64,000 bases of DNA from Pleomorphomonas carboxyditropha (GCF_002770725.1 NZ_NQVN01000017.1:50910-114909); one strand, 5' to 3'. Numbered from the stretch's first letter, positions 52,769 through 62,333 are shown. Notes: a model not told the origin generated them from the sequence alone. Numbers and translations: made by a program.

Positions 52769-53506
52769 ATGTTCGAAAGAGATTCCACCATTGGCACCAT
52801 GAGCGCCCAGGTCGCGCGTATCATCGGCACCCGCATCGTCTCCGGCGAATTCGGCCCCGGCGACTCGCTGCCGATCGAAGCCGAGCTTTGCCTGGAATAC
52901 GGCGTCAGCCGATCGACGGTGCGCGAGGCGGTGAAGAATCTCGCCGCCAAGCGGCTGATCGAGGTGGCGCCCAAGCTCGGCACGCGGGTGCTGCCGTTCG
53001 CCGACTGGAACCTGCTCGATCCCGACGTGCTGTCCTGGCGGCTCAGCGCCCAGTTCGACGAGCGGATCATCGAGGATCTCTACGAGGTGCGCCAGTGCTT
53101 CGAGCCGCGCGCCTGCTATCTCGCCGCCCGCTCCGGCACCTCCGACGACCACGACCGCATCTGCCGGCGCTATGCCGACATGGTGTCGATGCTGGACCAG
53201 GCGCCGCTCGCCGCCGGCGCCGAGAGCGAGTTCCACCTCGCCATCATCGCGGCGACGCACAACGGCCTGTTCGTGACCATCGGCGGCGCCGTCAAGACGG
53301 CGCTGAAGGCGTCGTTCAGCGTCACGCAGAAGGACGCCAGCGGCACGCCGATCGATCTCGCGCCCTACGAGGAAGTGCTGTCGGCCATCCTGGCGCGCGA
53401 CGGCGAGCGCGCCGAGAAGGCGATGCGCCGGCTGCTCGATCTTTCCCGCCAGCGCGTGCTGGCGGCCGTCGCCCATACGCGCGAGCGCAATCGCGGCTGG
53501 CGTTGA
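52769..53506 (+). CDS. GntR/FadR-family regulator
   Basis: A 245-aa regulator from the ATG at 52769 (AGGAAA upstream). The N-terminal winged helix is LEYGVSRSTVREAVKNLAAK, and the C-terminal all-helical FCD domain has conserved metal or ligand His and Asp/Glu (EFHLAIIAATHN). The divergent position to the sugar ABC genes makes it their likely repressor, released by arabinose or a related acid. Confidence 0.92.
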   Translation: MFERDSTIGTMSAQVARIIGTRIVSGEFGPGDSLPIEAELCLEYGVSRSTVREAVKNLAAKRLIEVAPKLGTRVLPFADWNLLDPDVLSWRLSAQFDERIIEDLYEVRQCFEPRACYLAARSGTSDDHDRICRRYADMVSMLDQAPLAAGAESEFHLAIIAATHNGLFVTIGGAVKTALKASFSVTQKDASGTPIDLAPYEEVLSAILARDGERAEKAMRRLLDLSRQRVLAAVAHTRERNRGWR

Positions 53507-53527
53507 CCGTTCCGCTCGTATGATGGC

Positions 53528-54325
53528 TCACGCTGCCGCCTGCTGCTCGTCCGGTTCGGCCGGCGGTGCCCCGGAAGAGACGCCGCGCCGTTTCGCCGCG
53601 TGGCGCGCCACGGCCTGAAAGCCGTCGGAAATCAGCACCGCCAGGACGCCGGTGACGACGCCGCCCTGGACGATGAAGGCGAGATTGTTGGACAGGAGGC
53701 CGGCGACGATCACCTCGCCGAGCCCCTTGGCGGCCACCGTCGAGCCGATGGTCGCCGTGGCGAGGCCGATGACCGCCGACAGCCTGATGCCCTCGACGAT
53801 CAGCGGCATGGCGAGCGGCAGCTCGACCTTGAGAAGACGCTGGCGGCCGGTCATGCCCATGGCCGAGGCGGTCTCAACGACGGCGGGCGGCAGCGTCGAC
53901 AGGCCGACGAGGGTGTTCTCGAAGATCGGCAGCAGGCCGTAAAGGAACAGCGCCAAGCGGGTCGACCCCTCGCCGAAGCCCATGATCGGTACCGACAAGG
54001 CCAGCACGGCCACCGGCGGGAAGGTCTGGCCGATATTGACGACGGCGCGCGACAGCGCGAGGAACTCGGCACCGGCCGGCCGCGTGACGAAGATGGCAAG
54101 GCCGACGGCGACGATGGCGGCGGCCAGCGTCGACACCGCCACGGTGAACAGATGCGACAGCGTGAGATCGACGAGGCTGCTCTGATGGTAGATGGGCGGC
54201 GCGCCGTTGCTGGTCAGCGGCGCCAGCAGGCCGGCGAAACGGTCCGGCGCCAGCAGAAAGGCGATGAGCGCCGCGAAGACCACGAGCCGCAGGATGGTGC
54301 CGGGACGGATCAAGTCGCGGATCAT
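53528..54325 (-). CDS. Glycine betaine/proline-type ABC permease (OpuCD-like)
   Basis: A 265-aa permease from the ATG at 54325, which overlaps the ATPase stop by 4 bp. It has about five to six helices and the family segment PPAVVETASAMGMTGRQRLLKV, with IVEGIRLSAVIGLATATIG. It is the last gene of a four-gene osmoprotectant-type ABC operon and is convergent with the GntR gene. Substrate could be betaine, choline or another quaternary amine. Confidence 0.9.
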   Translation of the reverse strand: MIRDLIRPGTILRLVVFAALIAFLLAPDRFAGLLAPLTSNGAPPIYHQSSLVDLTLSHLFTVAVSTLAAAIVAVGLAIFVTRPAGAEFLALSRAVVNIGQTFPPVAVLALSVPIMGFGEGSTRLALFLYGLLPIFENTLVGLSTLPPAVVETASAMGMTGRQRLLKVELPLAMPLIVEGIRLSAVIGLATATIGSTVAAKGLGEVIVAGLLSNNLAFIVQGGVVTGVLAVLISDGFQAVARHAAKRRGVSSGAPPAEPDEQQAAA

Positions 54326-55260
54326 CTGGGCCGCGCCGCCCGGTCGGCGATGCTGTCGAGGGTGACGCGGCCGAGCGGCGTGCCGGCGGCGTCGACCACC
54401 GGCGCCGCCTTGCGGCCGGACCACAGGAGCGCGCCGAGACCCTCGTAAAGGCTGGCGTCGGCGGCGAGCGGCGCGCCGCCGGCTTCGCCCGGCTCGACCG
54501 CCGCGCCGACCGACCCGAGCGTCAGGTAATGGAAGGGACGGTCGACGGCGCCGATCAGGTCGTCGACGAAGGCGTCGGCCGGCCGCGCCAGGATGTCGGC
54601 GGCCGGCGCATATTGCTTGAGGTTGCCGCCGTCCATCACGGCGATGCGGTCGCCGAGGTGGATGGCCTCGTCCATGTCGTGGGTCACCAGCAGAATGGTG
54701 GTGCCGGTGCGCCGCTGGATCGCCTTGAGGTCGGCTTGCGCCTTGCCGCGAATGATCGGGTCGAGGGCGCCGAACGGCTCGTCCATCAAGAGCAGGGCGG
54801 GTTTGGCCGCCATCGCCCGGGCGACGCCGACGCGCTGCTGCTGGCCGCCGGAGAGCTCATGCGGGTAGCGGCCGGCGAACTGGGCGTGATCGAGCTGGAA
54901 CAGCTCCATCAGTTCCTCGACGCGGGCGGCCACCTTCCTCCGGTCCCAGCCGAGCAGCATCGGCACGGTGGCGATGTTGCGGGCGACGGTCCAGTGCGGA
55001 AAAAGGCCGTGGTTCTGAATGGCGTAGCCGATCGACCGGCGGAGCTCATGGGCCGGCATCTTCGATACATCGTTGCCCTGAACCAGGATGCGACCCTCGG
55101 TCGGCTCGACCAGCCGGTTGACCATGCGCAGCAGCGTCGATTTGCCGGAACCGGAGGTGCCGACGATGACCGTGATCGTGCCCGCTTCGACGTGCATGTC
55201 GACGTCGTTGACGACGGCGATGTCGCCATAGACCTTGGTGAGATGGCTGAGTTCGATCAT
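54322..55260 (-). CDS. Glycine betaine/proline-type ABC ATPase (OpuCA-like)
   Basis: A 312-aa ATPase with Walker A GTSGSGKSTLLRMVNRL, signature LSGGQQQRVGVARA and Walker B LLLMDEPFGALDP. A short C-terminal part after about residue 240 replaces the full CBS pair of OpuCA. It overlaps the neighbouring permeases by 4 bp at both ends, so translation is coupled. Confidence 0.93.
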   Translation of the reverse strand: MIELSHLTKVYGDIAVVNDVDMHVEAGTITVIVGTSGSGKSTLLRMVNRLVEPTEGRILVQGNDVSKMPAHELRRSIGYAIQNHGLFPHWTVARNIATVPMLLGWDRRKVAARVEELMELFQLDHAQFAGRYPHELSGGQQQRVGVARAMAAKPALLLMDEPFGALDPIIRGKAQADLKAIQRRTGTTILLVTHDMDEAIHLGDRIAVMDGGNLKQYAPAADILARPADAFVDDLIGAVDRPFHYLTLGSVGAAVEPGEAGGAPLAADASLYEGLGALLWSGRKAAPVVDAAGTPLGRVTLDSIADRAARPR

Positions 55261-56441
55261 GCCTTGCCCTTGCCGGAAATCTCGATGACGGCGTCGAGCA
55301 CGACGGCGGCGGCGAATGCCAGCGCCACCGGCGGCAGCGCGCCGAGCAGGATGAGGTCGGTGGCCGTCTGGCCGAGCCCCTGGAACAGGAAGACGCCGAA
55401 GCCGCCGCCGCCGATCAGCGCCGCCACCGTGGCGAGGCCGATGTTCTGGACGAGGACGATGCGGATGCCGGTGAGGATCACCGGCAGGGCGAGCGGCATC
55501 TCCACCTGGATGAGCCGCTGGCGGTCGGTGAGGCCCATGCCGCGCGCTGCGTCGACCACGGCGCGGGAGACGCCGTTGAGGCCGACCACGGTGTTGGCGA
55601 CCATCGGCAGCAGCGAATAGAGAAACAGCGCCAGGAAGGCCGGCGCCATGCCGATGCCGCGAATGCCGATGGCGTGGGCGCCCGGCACGTTGGCGGCGAT
55701 CCAGCCGAGCGGGGCGATCAGGATGCCGAACAGCGCCATCGACGGGATGGTCTGGATGATGTTGAGCACGTTGATCAGCGGATCGCGCAGCTTGCGGAGG
55801 CGATAGGCGAGGACGCCGAGCGGCAGACCGATGACGACGGCGGCGGCGAGCGAGCCGGCGGCGAGCACCAGATGGGTTCCCGCCTCGCGCCAGAACACGT
55901 CGGCGCGGTTGCGGTATTCGGCGATCAGCGACAGGTGGCTCCAGGCGCCGGAGGCGAGCAGGGCGACGACGAGCGCCGCCGTGACGGCGAGGGCGACCAG
56001 CCGGCCGACCGGGCCGAGCTTCAGACGCACCATGGCGTCGGTGACCAGCATGGCGGCGGCGAACACGCCGACCCAGAAGCCGCTGGCCGGGGCGATACGG
56101 GCGTAGGGGTTGTCGGCCGGCGTCAGGTGGGCGCCGGCGGCGCCGGCCCCGAGCGCCAGGGCGGCGAGCGCCAGCGCGCCGAGGGCGAGGCGGAAGGTCG
56201 GCCGGCGGCTCGCCACCGCCGTCACCAGGGCGGCGACCAGCACGGCGGCGACCGCCGCCGCCGTGCCCGCCGGCAGCGCGTCGAACAGCCGCAGTCCGGT
56301 TCCGGAGGCGATGCGGGTGGCCCGGAAGGTGGCGAACGGCAGCGCCAGCGCCACGACGACGAGGATGGCGATGACGACGCCGAGACGGTCGACCCGCGGC
56401 GTGGCGGCCCGGTCCGTTGCGGCGTCCGAAAGCGTCGTCAT
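55257..56441 (-). CDS. Glycine betaine/proline-type ABC permease with N-terminal membrane extension
   Basis: A 394-aa permease. The ATG at 56441 has AGAGG 6 bp upstream; the ATG at 56447 is too close to it. The C-terminal 200 residues are the permease (SRAVVDAARGMGLTDRQRLI, VILTGIRIVLVQNIGLATVAA). The N-terminal about 170 residues add several hydrophobic helices rich in Ala and Val, absent from short OpuCB proteins but known in larger homologues such as YehY. It pairs with the gene at 53528. Confidence 0.88.
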   Translation of the reverse strand: MTTLSDAATDRAATPRVDRLGVVIAILVVVALALPFATFRATRIASGTGLRLFDALPAGTAAAVAAVLVAALVTAVASRRPTFRLALGALALAALALGAGAAGAHLTPADNPYARIAPASGFWVGVFAAAMLVTDAMVRLKLGPVGRLVALAVTAALVVALLASGAWSHLSLIAEYRNRADVFWREAGTHLVLAAGSLAAAVVIGLPLGVLAYRLRKLRDPLINVLNIIQTIPSMALFGILIAPLGWIAANVPGAHAIGIRGIGMAPAFLALFLYSLLPMVANTVVGLNGVSRAVVDAARGMGLTDRQRLIQVEMPLALPVILTGIRIVLVQNIGLATVAALIGGGGFGVFLFQGLGQTATDLILLGALPPVALAFAAAVVLDAVIEISGKGKA

Positions 56442-56504
56442 CGCCATCCTCTGGGCAATCCTCAGGAAGGAGCGGAGGAGCGGAAACTCCCCCGCGACAG
56501 GCTC

Positions 56505-57413
56505 TTACTTCAGGAAGCCCTTGGACTTCAGGTAGTCCTCGGCGACCGCCTTGGCCGGCTCGCCGCCGATCTGGACGCGGGCGTTGAGGGTCTGCAGCGT
56601 CGTCAGATCGAGGCTCTCGAAGATCGGCTTCAGCGTGTCGGCGATCGCCGGATTGGCCTTCAGCACCTCCTCGCGGACGATGGCGGTCGGCTGGTAGACC
56701 GGCTGCACCGCCTTGTCGTCGTCGAGCACCACCAGGCCCGAGGGGGCGATGGCGCCGTCGGTGCCGTAGACCATGGCGGCGTTGGCGCCGTTGGTCTGGT
56801 CGGCCGCCGCCTTGATGGTCGCCGCCGTGTCGCCGCCGGACAGCACGATCAACTGGTCGGGCGTCAGCTTGAAGCCGTAGGTCTCCTGGAAGGAGGGCAG
56901 CGCCGACGCCGAATTGACGAACTCGGCCGAGCCGGCCAGCTTGACCTTGCCGCCCTTGGTCACCCAGGCGCCGAAATCGCTGAGCGACTTGACGCCGGCC
57001 TCGTCGGCGACGTCCTTCCTGAGCGCGATGGCCCAGGTGTTGTTGGCCGGCGACGGCGTCAGCCAGACGATCTTGTTGGCGTCGTAGTCGAGCTTCTTGG
57101 CTTCCTCGTAGGCCTTGGCGGCGTCCTTCCAGAGGGGATCGTCGGCCTTGTTGAAGAAGAAGGCGGCGTTGCCGGTGTATTCGGGATAGATGTCGATCTC
57201 GCCGGCGGTGATCGCCTGGCGCACCACCGGCGTGCCGCCGAGCTGGATGCGGTCCTCGACCTCGATGCCGGAATTCTGAAGGGCGAGCAGAATGATATTG
57301 CCGATGACGCCGCCTTCGGTGTCGATCTTCGAGGATACCACGACCTTGGCGTCGGCGGTGCCGGCGAGCAGGCCGAGGGCAAGCACAGCGGTGGCGTATT
57401 TCAGATGGGTCAT
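56505..57413 (-). CDS. Glycine betaine/choline-type substrate-binding protein (OpuCC-like)
   Basis: A 302-aa periplasmic protein of the OpuAC family. From the ATG at 57413, after CAGGAGAAC, the signal peptide ends in GTADAK. Mature segments include SKIDTEGGVIGNIILLALQ, GEIDIYPEYTGNAAFFF (a typical Tyr-Pro-Glu-Tyr-Thr-Gly site) and WLTPSPANNTWAIAL. These match osmoprotectant binders and YehZ. It is the first gene of the operon. Confidence 0.9.
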   Translation of the reverse strand: MTHLKYATAVLALGLLAGTADAKVVVSSKIDTEGGVIGNIILLALQNSGIEVEDRIQLGGTPVVRQAITAGEIDIYPEYTGNAAFFFNKADDPLWKDAAKAYEEAKKLDYDANKIVWLTPSPANNTWAIALRKDVADEAGVKSLSDFGAWVTKGGKVKLAGSAEFVNSASALPSFQETYGFKLTPDQLIVLSGGDTAATIKAAADQTNGANAAMVYGTDGAIAPSGLVVLDDDKAVQPVYQPTAIVREEVLKANPAIADTLKPIFESLDLTTLQTLNARVQIGGEPAKAVAEDYLKSKGFLK

Positions 57414-57701
57414 CACTGTTCTCCTGGCTGGTGGCGGAATTCGTTGTTTCAATTCTTGCCGGCTCCAGGGGGAAACGCGGCGGTCTCGGACCTGGTCAAA
57501 AATAGCGAGGCGGAGGCCGAAAGTTGGCAGTGGTGCAACCCTGCCGCTCGCAACGGCGCGGCAGCCGGCCGCCGCTGTTGCGAGACGCGGCTGACATATG
57601 GCTCGGGCCGGGGCATTCCCGTGTTGCATGGAAATGCTCTATCTTATTGAATCGACGCATTTTCCTCACGCGAGCCGGTATCCACTTCGCTCGGAAACGC
57701 C

Positions 57702-57803
57702 CTGGATCGCCGCGCGTCCCGACAGACGCGGGGTGACGATCTGGTTTTTTGTCGCCGCATCGGATTTTCCGAAGACCGGTTTCCACTTTTCGGTCCGATG
57801 CTC
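57702..57803. repeat. Composite palindromic intergenic repeat, copy 2
   Basis: Reverse complement of the element at 12909-13011, with the same two hairpins in the same order: GATCGCCGCGCGTCCCGACA with GACGCGGGGTGACGATC, then GCATCGGATTTTCC to CCACTTTTCGGTCCGATGC. Differences between copies are few and often compensate in the stems. It lies in the 622-bp spacer 57414-58035 between the osmoprotectant operon and fbp, where no gene is visible. Confidence 0.85.
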
Positions 57804-58035
57804 TGGCAACGGCGACGGCGCTGCCCGCAGCCACCATTACGACTTTCCCTGCAACAAGGGCAGTTGGCAATCCGCCGCGGATTCCAGGGCAGGACAGGTC
57901 GGGCACACTCGTCACCTTTCGCCGGGAACGAATCCGAGGTTTCCAACTTAGCTAAATCCTCCAACCGCAGATTCGGTTCCCAGCCCTTTGCTCCCATGGC
58001 GTGAGGGCGTTTGGGCTTGGCTCGCCTGCCTGACA

Positions 58036-59061
58036 TCAGGCGGCGGATGTCTCTTCGCGCTCGGCTTCCGCATAGTAGCGGCCGATGCGCTCGACCTCGT
58101 TCTTCGAGCCGAGGATCACCCCGGTGCGCTGGTGCAGCCGCTCCGGCATGATGTCGAGGATGCGCTCGCGGCCGGAGATGGCGAGGCCGCCGGCCTGCTC
58201 GATGATGAAGGCCATCGGATTGGCTTCGTAGAGCAGGCGCAGATGGCCGCCCCGCGGGGCGTTCTCGCTGTCCACCGGATACATGAACACGCCGCCGCGC
58301 ATCAGGATGCGGTGCACCTCGGCTGCCATCGCTGCGTTCCAGCGGGTGTTGAAGTTCTTGCCGCGCGGGCCCTCCGCGCCAGCGACGCATTCCTTGACAT
58401 AACGCCGGATCGGCGCCGGCCAGTGGCGCTCGCGCGAGGCGTTGATGGCGTATTCGGCGGTATCCTCGGCAATACGCATGTCGGGGTGGGTGAGGACGAA
58501 GACGCCGATGTTGTGGTCGAGCGTGAAGCCGTTGACGCCGTTGCCGGAGGTCAGCACCATCATGGTCGACGAGCCGTAGATGGTGTAGCCGGCCGCCACC
58601 TGCCTGACGCCCGGCTGCAGGTAGACGCGCTCGTCGGAAGGGTCGGTGCCGTCGGGCAGCCGCAGAATGGAGAAGATGCTGCCGACCGCGGTGTTGACGC
58701 CGATGTTGGACGAGCCGTCGAGCGGGTCGAACAGCAGCAGGTAGCGGCCGTCGGAGCCGCGCGAGATATAGGCGTCCTCCAGCTCCTCGGAGGCGACGCC
58801 GGCCCAGTTGCCGCTCTGGTCGATCATGTAGAGGAAGATGTCGTTGGCGAGAACGTCCAGCTCCTTCTGCTCCTCGCCCTGCACGTTGCGCGAGCCGGCG
58901 TAGCCCATGGTGCCGGCCATGGCGCCGCGGTTGACCTCGTTGGAGATGGTCTTGCAGGTGGTGCAGATGTCGGTCATCAGCGCCGTGAAGACGCCGCTGC
59001 CGCCGAGGCGGCGCTGCTCCTGCACCAGGAAGAGCGGCAGGGTGATGCGTCGATAGGTCAT
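58036..59061 (-). CDS. fbp: Fructose-1,6-bisphosphatase, class I
   Basis: Fbp hydrolyses fructose-1,6-bisphosphate in gluconeogenesis (and in the Calvin cycle, if present). The 341-aa protein shows the metal and substrate sites of class I: SEELEDAY, LLFDPLDGSSNIG and the C-terminal GRERILDIMPERLHQR. Length is normal. It is monocistronic. A split transketolase starts at the right end of the window, but no other Calvin-cycle gene is seen. Confidence 0.96.
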   Translation of the reverse strand: MTYRRITLPLFLVQEQRRLGGSGVFTALMTDICTTCKTISNEVNRGAMAGTMGYAGSRNVQGEEQKELDVLANDIFLYMIDQSGNWAGVASEELEDAYISRGSDGRYLLLFDPLDGSSNIGVNTAVGSIFSILRLPDGTDPSDERVYLQPGVRQVAAGYTIYGSSTMMVLTSGNGVNGFTLDHNIGVFVLTHPDMRIAEDTAEYAINASRERHWPAPIRRYVKECVAGAEGPRGKNFNTRWNAAMAAEVHRILMRGGVFMYPVDSENAPRGGHLRLLYEANPMAFIIEQAGGLAISGRERILDIMPERLHQRTGVILGSKNEVERIGRYYAEAEREETSAA

Positions 59062-59498
59062 GTTCTCTCCTGTTGGCAGGGGACGGCCGGTCGCCTCGCT
59101 CGATCGTCTTCAATATCGCGATGAACAGAAAACAGGCGTCTGCTGTTGGTTTGTGCCCTAAATAAAATCATTCATATCGAACGTCTTTTGAGACTTTTCG
59201 CTCGACCGGCAAAGATCACGGCTTCGATAATAGTCGCTCCGCAATGCATCTGAAGTTATCCATTCGGCGAAATAGCCATGAAAACCGCCGGCGCATGGCA
59301 CATATACGAAAAATGGATGGCTCGTTTCGGTGGCTTGCCAGGATCACTATCGATGGCGGCAGCGATCGACGCGGCGGGCCGGGCGAAGACGTGGCGCCGA
59401 AAGGGAGGCGAGAGAAGGCTTTCAATCGTCCGCCGGGACGCTATGCTTCCGGCGCTTCCGCTTCATTGCCGCTTCGTTTCCGCTTCTGGGAGCCGATC
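59062..59498. other. Divergent spacer, fbp and ornithine-cyclodeaminase-family gene
   Basis: The 437-bp stretch has no supportable gene. The frame of the downstream gene stays open back to 59244 but its translation is not conserved-looking. An A/T-rich part near 59150-59210 probably holds the fbp promoter. Confidence 0.4.
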
Positions 59499-60437
59499 AT
59501 GCTGGTACTCGACGCCGCCGCCACCGCGTCCGCCCTCGACTATCCGGCGCTGATCGCCGGCCTGCGCGAGATGTTCGCCGCCGGCGTCACGGCGCCGCTC
59601 CGCCACGCCCACGGCCTGTCGCGCACCGGCGAGCCGGACGCCACGCTGCTGATGATGCCGGCCTGGATGGGCGACGGCAGCCACGGCGGCGTCAAGATCG
59701 TCAATGTCGTGCCGGGCAACGCGGCGCGCGGCCTCGCGGCGGTGACGGCCAGCTATCTGCTGTTCGACGAGACGACCGGCGCCCACGTGGCGCTGTTCGA
59801 CGGCGCCGCGCTGACCGGCCGGCGCACGGCGGCCGCCTCGGCGCTCGCCGCCTCCTACCTGGCCCGCGCCGACGCCCGCACGCTCCTGGTGGTCGGGGCC
59901 GGCCATATCGGCTCGGAGATGCCGGACGCCTATCGGGCCGTGCTGCCGATCGACAGGGTACTCGTCTGGAATCCGACGCCGACGCGCGCCGGGCGCCTGG
60001 TCGACGATCTCAGGGGCCGGGGCATCGACGCCGAGGCGCGCAGCGATCTCGAGGCGGCGGTCGGCGAGGCGGACGTCATATCCTGCGCCACGCTTTCCAC
60101 CGCGCCGCTGGTCCGGGGCGACTGGCTGAAGCCCGGCCAGCATCTTGATCTCGTCGGCTCGTTCACGCCGGAGATGCGCGAGGCCGACGACCGGGCGGTG
60201 ACGCGCAGCCGGGTGTTCATCGACGGGCCGGCGGCGGCCATCGAATCGGGCGACATCAAGGGGCCGATGGCCTCGGGGGCGCTGAAGGAGATCGCCGGCA
60301 CCCTCTACGATCTCTGCGGCGGCCGGGTCGAGGGACGGCGGTCAGCGGCCGATGTAACGATGTTCAAGTCGGTCGGCCTCGCCGTCGAGGATCTCGCCGC
60401 CGCCCGCGTCGCGCTCGCGGCGCGGCGGCAGGATTGA
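59499..60437 (+). CDS. Ornithine cyclodeaminase / mu-crystallin family protein
   Basis: A 312-aa protein of the OCD/mu-crystallin family, which includes ornithine cyclodeaminase, pyrroline-2-carboxylate and ketimine reductases. Seen are a substrate-loop segment MMPAWMGDGSHGGVKIVNV with the conserved Lys, and a Rossmann site LLVVGAGHIGSEMPDAYRA. The ATG at 59499 follows GGGAG. Its last 96 bp overlap the convergent EEP gene. The exact substrate cannot be told. Confidence 0.88.
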   Translation: MLVLDAAATASALDYPALIAGLREMFAAGVTAPLRHAHGLSRTGEPDATLLMMPAWMGDGSHGGVKIVNVVPGNAARGLAAVTASYLLFDETTGAHVALFDGAALTGRRTAAASALAASYLARADARTLLVVGAGHIGSEMPDAYRAVLPIDRVLVWNPTPTRAGRLVDDLRGRGIDAEARSDLEAAVGEADVISCATLSTAPLVRGDWLKPGQHLDLVGSFTPEMREADDRAVTRSRVFIDGPAAAIESGDIKGPMASGALKEIAGTLYDLCGGRVEGRRSAADVTMFKSVGLAVEDLAAARVALAARRQD

Positions 60438-61271
60438 CAGTTCGTCGAACAGCCCGCCGGCCGACTTCAGGTCGATCACCGCCTTGACCGGCAGGTGGTC
60501 GGAGGCGCGGCGGGCGACCGGGCTGTCGTGCACGCCGAAGCCGGCGACCAGTCCCTCGGGCCAGCCGAATATGCGGTCGAGCGGAAACACCGGCCGGCGC
60601 GAGGGGAAGCTCGGCACGGCGTCGGCCGTCTGGAACAGCGGCGACAGCCGCTCGAGCGGCGAATTCACCCGGCCCGGCCGCCATTCGTTGAAGTCGCCGC
60701 AGAGCAGCGTCGGCATCGGCTCGCGCGCCTCGAGATGGGTGCGCAGGCGCTCCATCTGCAAACGGCGGGTGCGGCTCAACAGGCCGAGGTGGGCGGCGAC
60801 GACGCGCAGGCGGCGGCCGCCGATGTCGAACTCGGCCAGCACCGCGCCGCGCGGCTCGGCATGCGGCAGGTGGAGGCGCTCGGCGCGCAGCACGGTGCCG
60901 CGCCGGTAGAGCAGGGCGTTGCCGTGCCAGCCGTGGCTCATCGGCCGGGCGGCCAGCGGCACCAGCGAAAGGCCGGTTTCCTTTTCCAGCGTGACGAGGT
61001 TGAGCCGGCCCTTGCGGTCGCCCAGCCGGCGGTCGGCCTCCTGCAGGGCGATGATGTCGGCGTCGATCTCGGCGATCACCGAGATGGTGCGGGCCGGGTC
61101 GTAGGTGCCGTCGTTGCCGATGGCCTTATGGATATTGTAGCTGGCGACGCGAACGAGGTCGCAGCCGTCGCAGGCCGGCGCGACGACGGCGGTATCCGGC
61201 GCCTGGCCGAGCCGTACGAAGCGGCCGACGCCATCAAGCAGGCGGGAAAGGCTGGCAAACTGCCCGGGCAT
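60342..61271 (-). CDS. Endonuclease/exonuclease/phosphatase (EEP) family protein
   Basis: A 309-aa EEP-fold hydrolase with the family residues: RVASYNIHKAIG (Asn), ALQEADRR (catalytic Glu), LLCGDFNEWR (Asp, Asn) and RASDHLPVKAVI (Asp-His). It resembles the small cardiolipin-synthase-associated or phosphodiesterase members. About the last 30 residues come after the fold ends and lie antisense to the end of the OCD-family gene. An N-terminal segment has a CDGCD motif before the fold. Confidence 0.87.
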   Translation of the reverse strand: MPGQFASLSRLLDGVGRFVRLGQAPDTAVVAPACDGCDLVRVASYNIHKAIGNDGTYDPARTISVIAEIDADIIALQEADRRLGDRKGRLNLVTLEKETGLSLVPLAARPMSHGWHGNALLYRRGTVLRAERLHLPHAEPRGAVLAEFDIGGRRLRVVAAHLGLLSRTRRLQMERLRTHLEAREPMPTLLCGDFNEWRPGRVNSPLERLSPLFQTADAVPSFPSRRPVFPLDRIFGWPEGLVAGFGVHDSPVARRASDHLPVKAVIDLKSAGGLFDELSILPPRRERDAGGGEILDGEADRLEHRYIGR

Positions 61272-61538
61272 GATGTTCGAGCCTCGTCATCCGACTTCTG
61301 GCCGACTTCGGGAATCGACGTCGAAGTTTCCGGGCATCGATCCCGGCCCTCATGCGATAACAGCGGAATGGCGGCGAGAAAAGGGCGGGAACGACGATAA
61401 CCCGGCCGACCGGGGCGCGGAACCGCCGCTTGCCGAGATGGTTGTCATCGCGTGTCGCCCCGCCGGAGCGCCATATCCGTTCCGTCCGGAGCGAAGCCCG
61501 GCGAGCCGGACGATACCCGCTGGCAATACGAGGTGACC

Positions 61539-61970
61539 ATGAACGGTTCCGCTGCGTCGCGTCTCTTCTCGAAATTTGCCTCCACCATGTCCGAGCTGTC
61601 GGGCCGGCCCGTGACTTTCGCCCTTGCCGTGACGCTGGTCGTGGTCTGGGCGATTTCCGGGCCGTTCTTCGGCTTTTCCGAAACCTGGCAGCTCGTCATC
61701 AACACGTCGACCACCATCGTCACCTTCCTGATGGTGTTCGTCCTCCAGAACTCCCAGAATCGCGACGGCAAGGCCCTGCAGGCGAAGATCGACGAACTGA
61801 TCCTCACCTCGGGGGCGCAGAACAAGTTCATCGGCATCGAAAAGCTCGACGAGGAGGAGATCCGCGAGGTCAGCCAGACGCTGGCCGAAAAGGCCGAGGA
61901 ACTGGAGGAGGTGGCCGACAGGGCCGAGGCGCTGGACGAGGCGGCCGGCAAAAAGCCGGAGTCCGGCTAG
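61539..61970 (+). CDS. Low-affinity iron permease-family small membrane protein
   Basis: A 143-aa protein of the PF04120 family. Two hydrophobic helices (about residues 26-46 and 53-72, VTFALAVTLVVVWAISGPFF and INTSTTIVTFLMVFVLQNSQ) precede NRDGKALQAKIDELI, which is diagnostic, and an acidic, probably coiled-coil tail. The role in bacteria is not settled despite the name. The ATG at 61539 has GAGGTGACC in front. Confidence 0.88.
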   Translation: MNGSAASRLFSKFASTMSELSGRPVTFALAVTLVVVWAISGPFFGFSETWQLVINTSTTIVTFLMVFVLQNSQNRDGKALQAKIDELILTSGAQNKFIGIEKLDEEEIREVSQTLAEKAEELEEVADRAEALDEAAGKKPESG

Positions 61971-62049
61971 CCGGCACGCCGTCCGGCCGGAGCCTTCCCC
62001 GCTATCGCGAAATCAGCCGACTCTCCCCGAAAAGTCGGTCATCGCGCAA

Positions 62050-62078
62050 TTGACATCTTCAAGGTCGGTCCGTATGGT
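62050..62078 (+). promoter_or_regulatory. Sigma-70 promoter of the L36 gene
   Basis: TTGACA (62050-62055), exactly 17 bp, TATGGT (62073-62078), 130 bp upstream of rpmJ. A short stem CCGACT/AGTCGG lies just before it. Confidence 0.6.
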
Positions 62079-62207
62079 CCGCCCGAATTCGGGCAAGGGG
62101 GCTTCAGCCCTTCTGGCATCGGGATTGACGACGTCGGGCATCGCCCCGTCGGCGGCGCGTCGCGAGGCGCTGACGCCATGGCGGGCATGCCGGCAAGGAT
62201 GGACCAA

Positions 62208-62333
62208 ATGAAGATCAAGAACTCTCTCCGGGCCCTGATGACCCGCGACCGCAACAATCGCATGGTCCGTCGCAAGGGCCGCATCTACATCATCAACAAG
62301 AAGAATCCGCGCTACAAGGCCCGTCAGGGCTGA
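62208..62333 (+). CDS. rpmJ: Ribosomal protein L36, cysteine-free form
   Basis: A 41-aa basic protein starting [18 protein letters not shown] and ending NPRYKARQG. It matches the type of bacterial L36 that lacks the zinc-binding Cys and His residues. L36 joins 23S rRNA in the large subunit. The ATG at 62208 has AAGGATGG in front, and upstream in-frame ATGs are not conserved. It is monocistronic behind a strong promoter. Confidence 0.93.
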   Translation: MKIKNSLRALMTRDRNNRMVRRKGRIYIINKKNPRYKARQG

